NCBI GenBank assembly: GCA_035553355.1
Contig: DATMJW010000011.1
Location: forward strand, 1-8,968
DNA length: 8,968 nt
Direction of reading: 5' to 3'
DNA from: Gaiellasilicea sp035553355
GTDB lineage: Bacteria; Actinomycetota; Thermoleophilia; Gaiellales; Gaiellaceae
The notes below the pieces were generated by a model. That model saw only the letters and a program-made list of their open reading frames with translations. It searched no databases and was not told the origin of the DNA. Shown here piece after piece: positions 1-7,006 of the stretch. A program made the position numbers and the translations under genes. Each line of letters begins with the position of its first letter. The stretch's first letter is position 1.

Positions 1-734
1 GTCGGACGAGTAGATCGGCGCGGTGCAGCCCTCGACGTAGTGCACGTACGCGTCCTCGTCGACGATGATCAGCGTGCGCTCGAACTGGCCCATGTTCTCC
101 GCGTTGATGCGGAAGTAGGCCTGGAGCGGCATGTCGATCGAGACGCCCGGCGGCACGTAGATGAACGAGCCGCCCGACCACACGGCGGAGTTCAGCGCCG
201 CGAACTTGTTGTCGTTCTGCGGGATGATCGTGCCGAAGTACTGCTTGACGAGCTCCTCGTGCTCGCGGAGCGCCGTGTCCATGTCGAGGAAGATGACGCC
301 TTTCGCCTCGAGATCGGCCTGGAGCTTGTGGTAGACGACCTCCGACTCGTACTGCGCACCGACGCCGGCGAGGTACTTCTTCTCCGCCTCCGGGATGCCG
401 AGCTTGTCCCACGTGTCCTTGATCTCGGCCGGCAGCTCCTCCCACGAGGACGCCTGCTTCTCGGTCGGCTTGATGTAGTAGAAGATGTTGTCGAAGTCGA
501 TCTCGCTGAGGTCGCCGCCCCACTCGGGGAGCGGGCGCGCGAGGAAGTAGTCGAGCGACTTGAGGCGGAACTTGCGCATCCACTCAGGCTCGTTCTTGTG
601 CTCGGAGATCGCGGCGACGAGCTCGCGCGAGAGGCCGCGGCCGGACTTGTAGAAGTAGTCCTCCGGCGTCGAGAACCCGTACTGGTACTCGCTCCGGATC
701 TCCTTGATGATCTCGGTCTCGGTGTTGAGCTCGG

Positions 735-738
<4 letters not shown>
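1..738 (-). CDS. sufB: Fe-S cluster assembly scaffold SufB (5' part, runs off the window)
   Basis: SufB is the core scaffold of the SUF Fe-S assembly machine; with SufC and SufD it forms a cytoplasmic SufBC2D complex on which clusters are built before transfer to apoproteins. Reading the minus strand from the ATG at 738 gives 246 codons without a stop, continuing past the window edge, so roughly the N-terminal half of a family member of about 470 residues is present. It begins MTELNTETEIIKEIRSEYQ and contains the family-typical stretches SGRGLSREL, EPEWMRKFRLKSLD, YFGTIIPQNDNKFAALN, WSGGSFIYVPPGV and VEGCTAPIYSS, close to SufB of many bacteria. The start is supported by a strong AGGAGGT-type ribosome binding site a few bases upstream, inside the end of sufC. 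The ATG overlaps the sufC TGA (ATGA), implying translational coupling. The catalytic C-terminal residues lie outside the window. Confidence 0.95.
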
Positions 739-1505
<767 letters not shown>

Positions 1506-1581
1506 TGGAGCCGTGGGGACCTTTCGCTAGGTGGGGCGTCGGTGGAGCTCGTGCGGCCGGAAGCCGCGGCGGCAAGCCGAA

Positions 1582-2595
1582 TCAGCGCCGCTTCGTGACT
1601 GCATGGTAGCCAATCGCGGCCGCGAGGGCCGGGGCCGCCAGCGCCACCACCGACCCGGTTTTGCCGAGCCGGATCCGAGCGTCCGTCCACGCGCTCGACG
1701 CCTTCGCCCGGTCGTCGAAGCGACCGTGCGCGCCGGGGTCGCGGAGGATCGTCTCGTACAGGTTGTCGACCGAGGCGACGGGCTTCGGCTCGCCCGTGGT
1801 TTGCGACTCCCAGCCGGTCCGCCTGAGGAAGAGGTCGCCGAAGCGCGGCGCGAGCTTCTGCCCCCACACGAGCTTCTGCGCCGCCCAGGTGACCGGTAGC
1901 TCCCGCTGCGGCCGCTCGGCGCAGTAGAGGATCGCCTTCGCGACCACCTCGGGCTGGTAGATCGGCGGCACCGGCTGCGGCTGCTCGCCGAGCTTCTGGC
2001 GCCCGCGGTCGAACTGCGGCGTGTTGATCCCGCCGGGGAGGACGAGGCAGACGTCGACACCCGTCCCGTGCCGCTCCTGCTCCACGCGCGCCGACTCGAA
2101 GAAGACGCGCGCCGCGGCCTTCGACGCGCAGTACGCGGCCTGCAGCGGGATGCCGCGATACGCGAGGCCGGAGTTGACGTCGATGAAGGTGCCCCGCGTC
2201 TCCTTCAGGTGCGGAAGCGACGCCCGGAAGGCGTGGTAGCGACCCATGAAGTTGACCTCCATCACGCGCCGCAGCTCGTCGGCGTCGAGCGACTCGATCT
2301 CGGCGAGGACCGTCACCATCACGGAGCAGACGACGGTGTCGACGCGGCCGAAACGCTCGGTGGCGCGCGCGAAGAGCGACTCGTGGTCCACCGCGCTCGT
2401 CGCCTCCGCGACCACACCGAGACCCTCGCTGCCCGCCTCCTCGATCTCCCGGACCGCCGCCTCGAGCGCCTCGGTGTTGCGCCCCGAGACGACGACCTTC
2501 GCACCGCGCTCGGCGGCGGCGCGGGCGGTCGCGCGGCCGATGCCGCTGGTCGCCCCGGTGATCACGACGACCTGCTCTCGGAGGGGCTTCTTCAC
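1582..2595 (-). CDS. SDR-family oxidoreductase with C-terminal membrane segment
   Basis: A classical-type short-chain dehydrogenase/reductase of 337 residues. The Rossmann dinucleotide-binding motif TGATSGIG is at residues 13-20, with SGRN at 37-40 following the second strand, which suggests NADP(H) preference by analogy. Catalytic Ser142 (DVNSG), Tyr155 and Lys159 (YCASK) have the standard spacing, and the structural Asn115 (EVNFMG) is present. The NNAG motif expected near residue 90 is absent: the sequence reads VVCSVMVT. After the SDR core (about 250 residues) comes a C-terminal extension with the tract AHGRFDDRA and a hydrophobic stretch at about 314-333 (GSVVALAAPALAAAIGYHAV) ended by TKRR, looking like a single-pass membrane tail with the enzyme domain in the cytoplasm. 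The substrate cannot be told. The start is a GTG at 2595 without a clear Shine-Dalgarno sequence; no better in-frame start lies nearby. The gene is divergent from tatA and co-directional with sufCB, but the 76-base gap leaves co-transcription open. Confidence 0.88.
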   Translation of the reverse strand: MKKPLREQVVVITGATSGIGRATARAAAERGAKVVVSGRNTEALEAAVREIEEAGSEGLGVVAEATSAVDHESLFARATERFGRVDTVVCSVMVTVLAEIESLDADELRRVMEVNFMGRYHAFRASLPHLKETRGTFIDVNSGLAYRGIPLQAAYCASKAAARVFFESARVEQERHGTGVDVCLVLPGGINTPQFDRGRQKLGEQPQPVPPIYQPEVVAKAILYCAERPQRELPVTWAAQKLVWGQKLAPRFGDLFLRRTGWESQTTGEPKPVASVDNLYETILRDPGAHGRFDDRAKASSAWTDARIRLGKTGSVVALAAPALAAAIGYHAVTKRR

Positions 2596-2615
2596 GGGGT
2601 GCGACGTGCCCGGGG

Positions 2616-2643
2616 TTTCCGTAGGACAAACGGGTGGTAGTGT
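2616..2643 (+). promoter_or_regulatory. Possible tatA promoter giving a leaderless or near-leaderless transcript
   Basis: The 56-base space between the divergent SDR gene (GTG at 2595) and tatA (ATG at 2652) must hold start signals for both. On the plus strand TAGTGT (2638-2643) fits the TANNNT form of a -10 box, with a weak -35-like TTTCCG (2616-2621) 16 bases upstream. Transcription would then begin about 2650, next to the ATG at 2652. There is no Shine-Dalgarno sequence before that ATG, which agrees with leaderless initiation, common in actinobacteria. This is pattern matching to short motifs, so it is tentative. Confidence 0.3.
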
Positions 2644-2651
2644 TGCCCCTA

Positions 2652-2900
2652 ATGCCCTTCGGAATCGGTATCTGGGAGATCCTCATCCTGCTGCTCGTCG
2701 TCCTCCTCGTCTTCGGGCCCAAGCGGCTGCCGGAGATGGGGCGCTCGCTCGGCCGTGGCATGCGCGAGTTCAAGGACTCGATCTCCGGCAAGGATCTCGA
2801 CGACGACGAGCCCGTGCACAAGCGCCAGGCGTCGGAGCTGCCGCCGGCGGAGCCGGTCGCGCCGCCGGCCGAGTCGCGCGAGCGCGACAGCGTCTCCTAG
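2652..2900 (+). CDS. tatA: Twin-arginine translocase subunit TatA
   Basis: TatA oligomers form the transport path of the twin-arginine translocase, which moves folded proteins across the cytoplasmic membrane. The 82-residue protein has the full family plan: a short N terminus, one membrane helix (about 7-21, WEILILLLVVLLVF) with polar Glu9 near its start, the FGP hinge (21-23), a basic amphipathic helix (KRLPEMGRSLGRGMREFKDSISG) and an acidic, Pro/Ala-rich disordered tail. FGP rather than LGP at the hinge favours TatA over TatB. In-frame GTG and TTG codons at 2634-2645 could add six residues, but the ATG at 2652 (MPFGIGIWE) gives the normal family N terminus. No tatB is seen; TatA may serve both roles, as in many Gram-positive Tat systems. 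It is followed after 15 bases by tatC, so the two are presumably one operon. Confidence 0.93.
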   Translation: MPFGIGIWEILILLLVVLLVFGPKRLPEMGRSLGRGMREFKDSISGKDLDDDEPVHKRQASELPPAEPVAPPAESRERDSVS

Positions 2901-2915
2901 CCCCGCCGCCGCGCC

Positions 2916-3698
2916 GTGCTGAAGCGTCTGCCGAGGCGGCTAAGCCACGGTGAGGAGGCCACGCTCGTCGAGCACCTGGGCGAGCTCCGTGCGCGCCTCG
3001 TCATCTCGCTGCTCGCCACCTTCCTGCCGGCGGCGGTGATCTTCGTCGCCTTCCGGCAGGACCTCGTCGAGCTCCTGATCCGGCCGCTGCCCGACGACAA
3101 GACGCTCGTCACGCTCGGAGTCACCGAGCCGTTCTTCACGTCGCTGAAGGTGTCGTTCTTCGCGGGGCTCGCGATCGCGCTGCCGATCGTCCTCTACCAG
3201 CTCTGGTCGTTCCTCGCGCCTGCGGTCGACGAGCGGACGCAGCGTACGGTCGCGATCGCCGCCGCCTTCGGCGCGTTCCTCTTCGCGGCGGGCGTCGCCT
3301 TCGCGTACGTCGTCGTGCTGCCGAAGGCGCTCGCGTTCCTCACGAACTTCAACGAGGACCTCTTCGACGTCGACATCCGGGCGAGCTACTACTTCTCGTT
3401 CGTCCTCGTCGCGTTGCTCGGCATGGGGCTCGTGTTCGAGATGCCGATCTTCGTGCTCACGCTCGTGCGGCTGCGGATCGTGACGGCGGCGCAGCTTCGT
3501 CGCAACTGGCGCTTCGGGGTCGTCGCGGTCTTCCTCGTCGCGATCCTGTTGCCGACCGTCGACCCCGTGTCGCTCGCGTTCGAGGTCGTGCCGCTGCTCG
3601 CGCTCTACTTCCTGTCGGTCGTCCTCGCGGGCTACATGGAGAAGCGCTGGGAGTCCGCGTACGACTACGACGAGGAGAACCCGTACATCCCGGCGTGA
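2916..3698 (+). CDS. tatC: Twin-arginine translocase subunit TatC
   Basis: TatC is the polytopic receptor that binds twin-arginine signal peptides and recruits TatA. The 260-residue protein has the expected six hydrophobic segments, the N-terminal motif LVEHLGELRARL with Glu23 (the counterpart of E. coli Glu15), the block VTEPFFTSLKVSFFAGLAIA leading into the second helix, YQLWSFLAPA (Phe99, counterpart of Phe94), and LPTVDPVS with Asp216 (counterpart of Asp211). The cytoplasmic loop after Phe99 reads APAVDERTQR; aligned without gaps, the second signal-peptide-binding acidic residue (E. coli Glu103) falls on Thr108, with acidic residues only at 105-106, so the contact may be shifted or absent. 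The start is a GTG at 2916 with no clear ribosome binding site, giving the usual N-terminal length. The TGA stop overlaps the GTG start of the next gene by 4 bases. Confidence 0.95.
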   Translation: MLKRLPRRLSHGEEATLVEHLGELRARLVISLLATFLPAAVIFVAFRQDLVELLIRPLPDDKTLVTLGVTEPFFTSLKVSFFAGLAIALPIVLYQLWSFLAPAVDERTQRTVAIAAAFGAFLFAAGVAFAYVVVLPKALAFLTNFNEDLFDVDIRASYYFSFVLVALLGMGLVFEMPIFVLTLVRLRIVTAAQLRRNWRFGVVAVFLVAILLPTVDPVSLAFEVVPLLALYFLSVVLAGYMEKRWESAYDYDEENPYIPA

Positions 3699-5008
3699 GC
3701 GGCGAGCCGCGCGTCGTCTCCGCGGACTGGGTCCTGCCGGTCGAGGGCGACCCGATCCGGGACGGTGCAGTGGCCTTCCGTGACGGCGTCGTGGACGCCG
3801 TCGGCCCGGCTTCCGAGCTCGGGGAGGGGGAGCGGTTCGCCGACTGCGTGATCGTGCCGGGCTTCGTCAACGCGCACACGCACCTCGAGTACGCCGTCTA
3901 CGCGGCGTTCGGCGACGGGCGGTCGTTCGCGCCGTGGCTGAAGACGCACATGGAGCGCAAGGCGCGGATCGAGCGCGAGGACATGGAGGCGATCGCGCGA
4001 CTCGGCGCCGCCGAGTGCCTCGCCTCCGGCGTGACGACCGTCGGCGACGCCGCGTTCTCCGGAGCAGCGGCGCACGCGTGTGCGGAGCTCGGGCTGCGGG
4101 CGATCGTCTACCTCGAGGTCTTCGGCCGCGACGCCGACGTCGCGGTGCGCCTGTACGAGGAGAAGCGCGACTACGTGACGCCCTCCCTCTCGGAGCGCGT
4201 GCGCGTGGGCGTGTCGCCGCACGCGCCGTACTCCTGCTCGACGGACGTCTACCGCGCGGCGCTCGCGCTCGGCGTCCCGGTGATGACGCACTTCAACGAG
4301 AGCCAGGACGAGCTGGACTGGCTGCTCTCCGCGTCGGGGCCGATGGAGCCGGTCGGCGAGCTCCTGATCGAGCCCGACGGGCAGACGGGGATCCGCCGAC
4401 TCGCGGCCGCGGGCCTCCTCGACCGGCGGATCGTCGCCGCGCACTGCGTGAAGGTCGAGCCGGACGAGATCGCGCTCCTCGCGCAGCACGACGTCGCCGT
4501 CGCGCACTGCCCCCGGTCGAACGCGATCCTCGGCTGCGGGATCGCGCCGCTCGCGGAGCTGCGCGCGGCCGGGCTCCGCGTCGGGATCGGGACGGACGGG
4601 ATCTCGTCCGTGCCGTCACACGACTACTTCGAGGAGCTCCGCGCGGCGGTGCAGGCGGCGCGCGCACGGGCGGCCCGGGCGGACGCGCTGCTTCCGGCGG
4701 AGGCGCTCGAGCTCGCGACCCTCGGCGGCGCCCGGGCGCTCGGGCTCGACGGAGAGGTCGGCTCGCTCGCACCGGGGAAAGCGGCCGACATGGCGATCGT
4801 CGACCTCTCGGGGACCGCCTACGTCCCGTGGGAGGACCCGGCCGCGGCGGTCGTCTACGGCGGCGGCGCGGGGCGTGTCCAGGCTACTCTCGTCTCCGGT
4901 GAGTTCCGGTACAGGAAAGGTGACTTCAGGTGGCACGAGCTGATCGCCGGCGCGTCACGCGCCCGCGCCCGGCTGCTGCAGGCGGAAACGCCCGTCAGCG
5001 CGAGGTAG
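3695..5008 (+). CDS. Amidohydrolase-superfamily deaminase (MTA/SAH or aminodeoxyfutalosine deaminase-like)
   Basis: A 437-residue metal-dependent hydrolase of the amidohydrolase superfamily, deaminase branch. Metal and catalytic residues are all visible: HTH (His61, His63) after VPGFVNA, His199 and Glu202 in THFNES (the HxxE pattern of deaminases), His250 in AAHCVKV, and Asp301 in GTDG. SPHAPYSCS and HCPRSNAILGCGIAP are typical of the MtaD/AtzA/aminodeoxyfutalosine deaminase group. The small beta-sandwich halves flank the barrel (N-terminal LPVEGDPIRDGAVAFRDGVV; C-terminal GEVGSLAPGKAADMAIVDL). The likely reaction is hydrolytic deamination of a purine nucleoside derivative in the cytoplasm. 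Menaquinone synthesis by the futalosine route is one candidate, S-adenosyl recycling another; no neighbour settles it. The GTG start at 3695 overlaps the tatC stop (GTGA), so it is probably translated from the tat mRNA, although no Tat link is known for the family. Confidence 0.88.
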   Translation: MSGEPRVVSADWVLPVEGDPIRDGAVAFRDGVVDAVGPASELGEGERFADCVIVPGFVNAHTHLEYAVYAAFGDGRSFAPWLKTHMERKARIEREDMEAIARLGAAECLASGVTTVGDAAFSGAAAHACAELGLRAIVYLEVFGRDADVAVRLYEEKRDYVTPSLSERVRVGVSPHAPYSCSTDVYRAALALGVPVMTHFNESQDELDWLLSASGPMEPVGELLIEPDGQTGIRRLAAAGLLDRRIVAAHCVKVEPDEIALLAQHDVAVAHCPRSNAILGCGIAPLAELRAAGLRVGIGTDGISSVPSHDYFEELRAAVQAARARAARADALLPAEALELATLGGARALGLDGEVGSLAPGKAADMAIVDLSGTAYVPWEDPAAAVVYGGGAGRVQATLVSGEFRYRKGDFRWHELIAGASRARARLLQAETPVSAR

Positions 5009-5025
5009 CGAGCTACGAGGACGAG

Positions 5026-5787
5026 ATGTTCTTCCCGAAGCTTCGCCGGCAGGCGAAGTGGGTCTTCGTGCTGCTCGCGATCATCTTCGCCGGCGGCTTC
5101 GTGCTCTTCGGGATCGGCTCCGACCAGGGCACCGGGATCGGCGACATCTTCCGCGACGCCGGAGGCGGCACGGATGCGCCGTCCGTGAGCGAGGCGCGCG
5201 AGCGCGTCCAGGAGAACCCGCGCGACGCGGAGGCGAAGCTCGAGCTCGCTCGGGCCCTCGAGGCGGAGGGCGAGACGGCGGAGGCGATCCGCGTACTGAC
5301 GGACTACACGCGCCTGCGGCCGACCGACGACGCCGCGCTGCGGCAGCTCGCCGGGCTCCATCTGACGCGCGCGCAGGAGGCGCAGCGACGGGCGCAGAAC
5401 GCCCAGGCGCTCGCGCAGTACCGCGCTCCGGCGACCGCGTTCGGCGAGGGGCTGAAGCTGAACGACACCGAGTCGATCGGACAGGATCCGATCACTGAGG
5501 CGGTCACGGCCGAGGCCAACACGACGATCACCGCCGCGTACACGCAGGCGCAGCAGGCGTTCTCGGAGGCGGTCGACGTCTACGAGCGGGTGGTCGCGGT
5601 CGCGCCGCGCGACCCGAACGCGCAGCTCGAGCTGGCACAGACGGCTCAGCAGGCGGGCGACGTCGACACGGCGATCGCCGCGTACGAGCGCTTCGTCGCG
5701 CTCGCCCCCGACGACCCGAGCACGCCGCTCGTGAAGGAGCAGATCACGCAGCTGAAGGATCAGCGCGGCGGAGGCGGCTCGGGTTAG
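5026..5787 (+). CDS. Membrane-anchored tetratricopeptide-repeat protein
   Basis: Predicted 253-residue protein: a short basic N terminus (MFFPKLRRQAK), one membrane helix at about 12-30 (WVFVLLAIIFAGGFVLFGIG), a Gly/Asp linker, then TPR-like helices facing the outside if the basic-inside rule holds. TPR-type units are clearest at about 67-100 (DAEAKLELARALEAEGETAEAIRVLTDYTRLRP) and near the C terminus (PNAQLELAQTAQQAGDVDTAIAAYERFVALAP); the middle part is Ala/Gln-rich helix. It ends in GGGGSG. The frame is open from 4930, but the ATG at 5026 is chosen because GAGG at 5017-5020 lies five bases before it, the anchor starts immediately, and the gene then begins 17 bases after the amidohydrolase stop instead of overlapping it. 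TPR proteins act as protein-protein scaffolds; no partner can be named, though the Tat and cytochrome genes nearby allow a role in envelope or cytochrome biogenesis. Confidence 0.82.
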   Translation: MFFPKLRRQAKWVFVLLAIIFAGGFVLFGIGSDQGTGIGDIFRDAGGGTDAPSVSEARERVQENPRDAEAKLELARALEAEGETAEAIRVLTDYTRLRPTDDAALRQLAGLHLTRAQEAQRRAQNAQALAQYRAPATAFGEGLKLNDTESIGQDPITEAVTAEANTTITAAYTQAQQAFSEAVDVYERVVAVAPRDPNAQLELAQTAQQAGDVDTAIAAYERFVALAPDDPSTPLVKEQITQLKDQRGGGGSG

Positions 5788-5806
5788 ACTCCTCCTCGGG
5801 CCGGGA

Positions 5807-5825
5807 ACGGTTGTGCGGCAACTGT
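5807..5825 (+). promoter_or_regulatory. Small hairpin in the leader before the STAS gene
   Basis: In the 64-base gap between the TPR gene and the STAS gene, ACGGTTG (5807-5813) and CAACTGT (5819-5825) can pair over seven positions, one a G-U wobble, around the loop TGCGG. It has no U-run, so it is not a typical terminator. It could be an operator or a leader hairpin. No clear -10/-35 pair was found around it. Short hairpins arise often by chance in GC-rich DNA. Confidence 0.25.
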
Positions 5826-5851
5826 CGGCGAGACGAGACCGGGGAGAACAG

Positions 5852-6211
5852 ATGAATTTCGACGTCAAGACGGAGAAGCTGAGCGACCAGCAGTACGTCA
5901 TCTCGCTGGCCGGCGAGGTCGACCTGTACACCGCGCCCGAGTTCAAGCAGCAGCTGCTCGAGGTGATCGATCAGGGCGGGCGCGACGTGATCGTCGACCT
6001 CTCCAACACCACGTTCATCGACTCGACGACGCTCGGCGTCCTCGTCGGCGGCGTGAAGCGGCTCCGCACGAACGACGGGCAGCTGTCGCTCGTGTGCAAC
6101 GACCGCAACATCACGAAGATCTTCGAGATCACCGGCCTCGACCGCGTCTTCACGATCCACGAGACGCGCGACGCGGCCATCGGCGCGCTCGGCACGGGGT
6201 CGACCGCCTAA
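5852..6211 (+). CDS. STAS-domain anti-sigma-factor antagonist
   Basis: A single-domain 119-residue STAS protein of the SpoIIAA/RsbV type. In known systems the unphosphorylated antagonist binds an anti-sigma kinase and releases a sigma factor; phosphorylation of a serine switches it off. The conserved features are seen in order: ISLAGEVDLYTAPEF (17-31), VIVDLSNTTFIDSTTLGVLV with Ser58 at the phosphorylation site of the FIDS motif, and the C-terminal NITKIFEITGLDRVFTI block shared with RsbV. The ATG at 5852 is fixed by GGGGAG at 5841-5846, five bases upstream; an upstream in-frame start at 5813 is less likely. No anti-sigma kinase or sigma factor is in the window, so its partners must be elsewhere. 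The stop is one base from the TTG start of the cytochrome gene, suggesting one transcript. Confidence 0.92.
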   Translation: MNFDVKTEKLSDQQYVISLAGEVDLYTAPEFKQQLLEVIDQGGRDVIVDLSNTTFIDSTTLGVLVGGVKRLRTNDGQLSLVCNDRNITKIFEITGLDRVFTIHETRDAAIGALGTGSTA

Positions 6212-6212
6212 G

Positions 6213-6938
6213 TTGGCGCGGGCGCTGCTCGGTGCCTGCGCCGTCGTCCTCGCGGCACTCGCCGCGAGCGGCTGCGGCACCACCGGCCTCTCCGAGGCGG
6301 GCACGGGCAACACCGCCGTCGGCAAGGAGCTCTTCGTCGAGCGCTGCGGTGCGTGCCACGTCCTCGCCGATGCGGGGACGCAGGGCGCCGTCGGGCCGAA
6401 CCTCGACGATGCCTTCGCGCAGTCGCGCGCGGACGGTCTCGGCGAGACGACGATCCAGACGGTGGTCCGCGGGCAGATCGCCTATCCCGTCGTGAATCCA
6501 CCGACCGGGGTCCCGGGGATGCCCGCAGACCTCGTGACGGGCGAGGACGCGGACTCCGTGTCGGCGTACGTCGCCTCGGTCGCCGGTCTGCCGACGCAGG
6601 GGCAGCCGGCGTCCTCCGACGACGACTCCGGCGGCGGCGAGGGAGACGACGGCAGCGAGGACGACGACGCCGGCGAGGCGACGCCGAACGCGGGCCAGAC
6701 GGAGCCGAGCGGCGCCGACGTCTTCGCGCAGAACGGCTGCGGCAGCTGCCACACGCTCGCAGCGGCCGGCTCCGCCGGAACCGTGGGGCCGAACCTCGAC
6801 GAGGCGAAGCCGTCGCCGGAGCGCGCGCGGCAGTTCGTTGCGGAGGGCGCCGGCGCGATGCCGTCCTTCGCGGACACGCTCGACGACGCCCAGATCGAGG
6901 CCGTCGCGCAGTACGTCTCCGAGAACGCCGGCCGCTAG
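6213..6938 (+). CDS. Di-haem c-type cytochrome, probable lipoprotein
   Basis: A 241-residue exported protein with two class-I cytochrome c domains. The N terminus (MARALLGACAVVLAALAASGC) is a signal peptide ending in a lipobox-like ASGC, so Cys21 may be lipidated; Ala at -3 is weaker than the usual Leu. Domain 1 binds haem through CGACH (45-49), with Met103 in PGMPAD as likely sixth ligand; domain 2 through CGSCH (176-180), with Met216 in GAMPSF as likely ligand. Each ends in the usual amphipathic helix (DSVSAYVASVAG; QIEAVAQYVSENAG). A strongly acidic Ser/Gly/Asp/Glu linker joins them. It probably carries electrons on the outer membrane face, perhaps to the cytochrome oxidase encoded convergently about 1.4 kb away. 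The start is taken as TTG at 6213, one base after the STAS stop; no ATG or GTG would keep the signal peptide, and the ribosome binding site is weak, so coupling with the upstream gene is likely. Confidence 0.9.
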   Translation: MARALLGACAVVLAALAASGCGTTGLSEAGTGNTAVGKELFVERCGACHVLADAGTQGAVGPNLDDAFAQSRADGLGETTIQTVVRGQIAYPVVNPPTGVPGMPADLVTGEDADSVSAYVASVAGLPTQGQPASSDDDSGGGEGDDGSEDDDAGEATPNAGQTEPSGADVFAQNGCGSCHTLAAAGSAGTVGPNLDEAKPSPERARQFVAEGAGAMPSFADTLDDAQIEAVAQYVSENAGR

Positions 6939-6963
6939 CTAAAGCACCGCGCACGCGGCGCCC

Positions 6964-7006
6964 GACGTGGCCGCTTCGGCCACGTCCTGTGCTTTAAGCA
7001 CGGGAC
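6964..7006 (+). repeat. Left REP-like double hairpin
   Basis: Two adjacent hairpins. Hairpin A pairs 6964-6973 with 6977-6986 (ten Watson-Crick pairs; core GTGGCCG-CTT-CGGCCAC, three-base loop). Hairpin B pairs 6984-6993 with 6997-7006 (ten pairs, one a T-G wobble; inner arms GTGCTT and AAGCAC around a central T). The two share bases 6984-6986, so their stem feet exclude each other. The repeat lies directly after the cytochrome gene and may also act as a bidirectional transcription-ending or mRNA-protecting structure, though it has no U-run. The RAYT stop codon lies in the loop region of hairpin B. The copy at 7658-7697 is its inverted partner. Confidence 0.85.

Noticed and set aside
1553..1567. 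GCGGC-CGGAA-GCCGC hairpin between the SDR and sufC genes as a terminator
   Set aside because: The stem has only five pairs and is not followed by a U-run on the minus strand; such stems are frequent by chance at this base composition.
3665..4507. Long open frame on the minus strand opposite the amidohydrolase (similar ones at 837-1598 plus, 4855-5946 minus and 7505-8347 plus)
   Set aside because: They lie wholly or largely antisense to genes with clear conserved motifs, are built of Arg/Ala/Asp/Val-rich sequence typical of reversed GC-rich codons, and show no domain.
4930..5025. Longer start for the TPR protein
   Set aside because: It would overlap the amidohydrolase by 79 bases and add an Arg-rich stretch; the ATG at 5026 has a good ribosome binding site and begins right at the membrane anchor.
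6616..6715. GAC/GGC-rich tract as a DNA repeat or CRISPR-like array
   Set aside because: It is an in-frame acidic low-complexity linker of the cytochrome, with no regular unit or spacer pattern.
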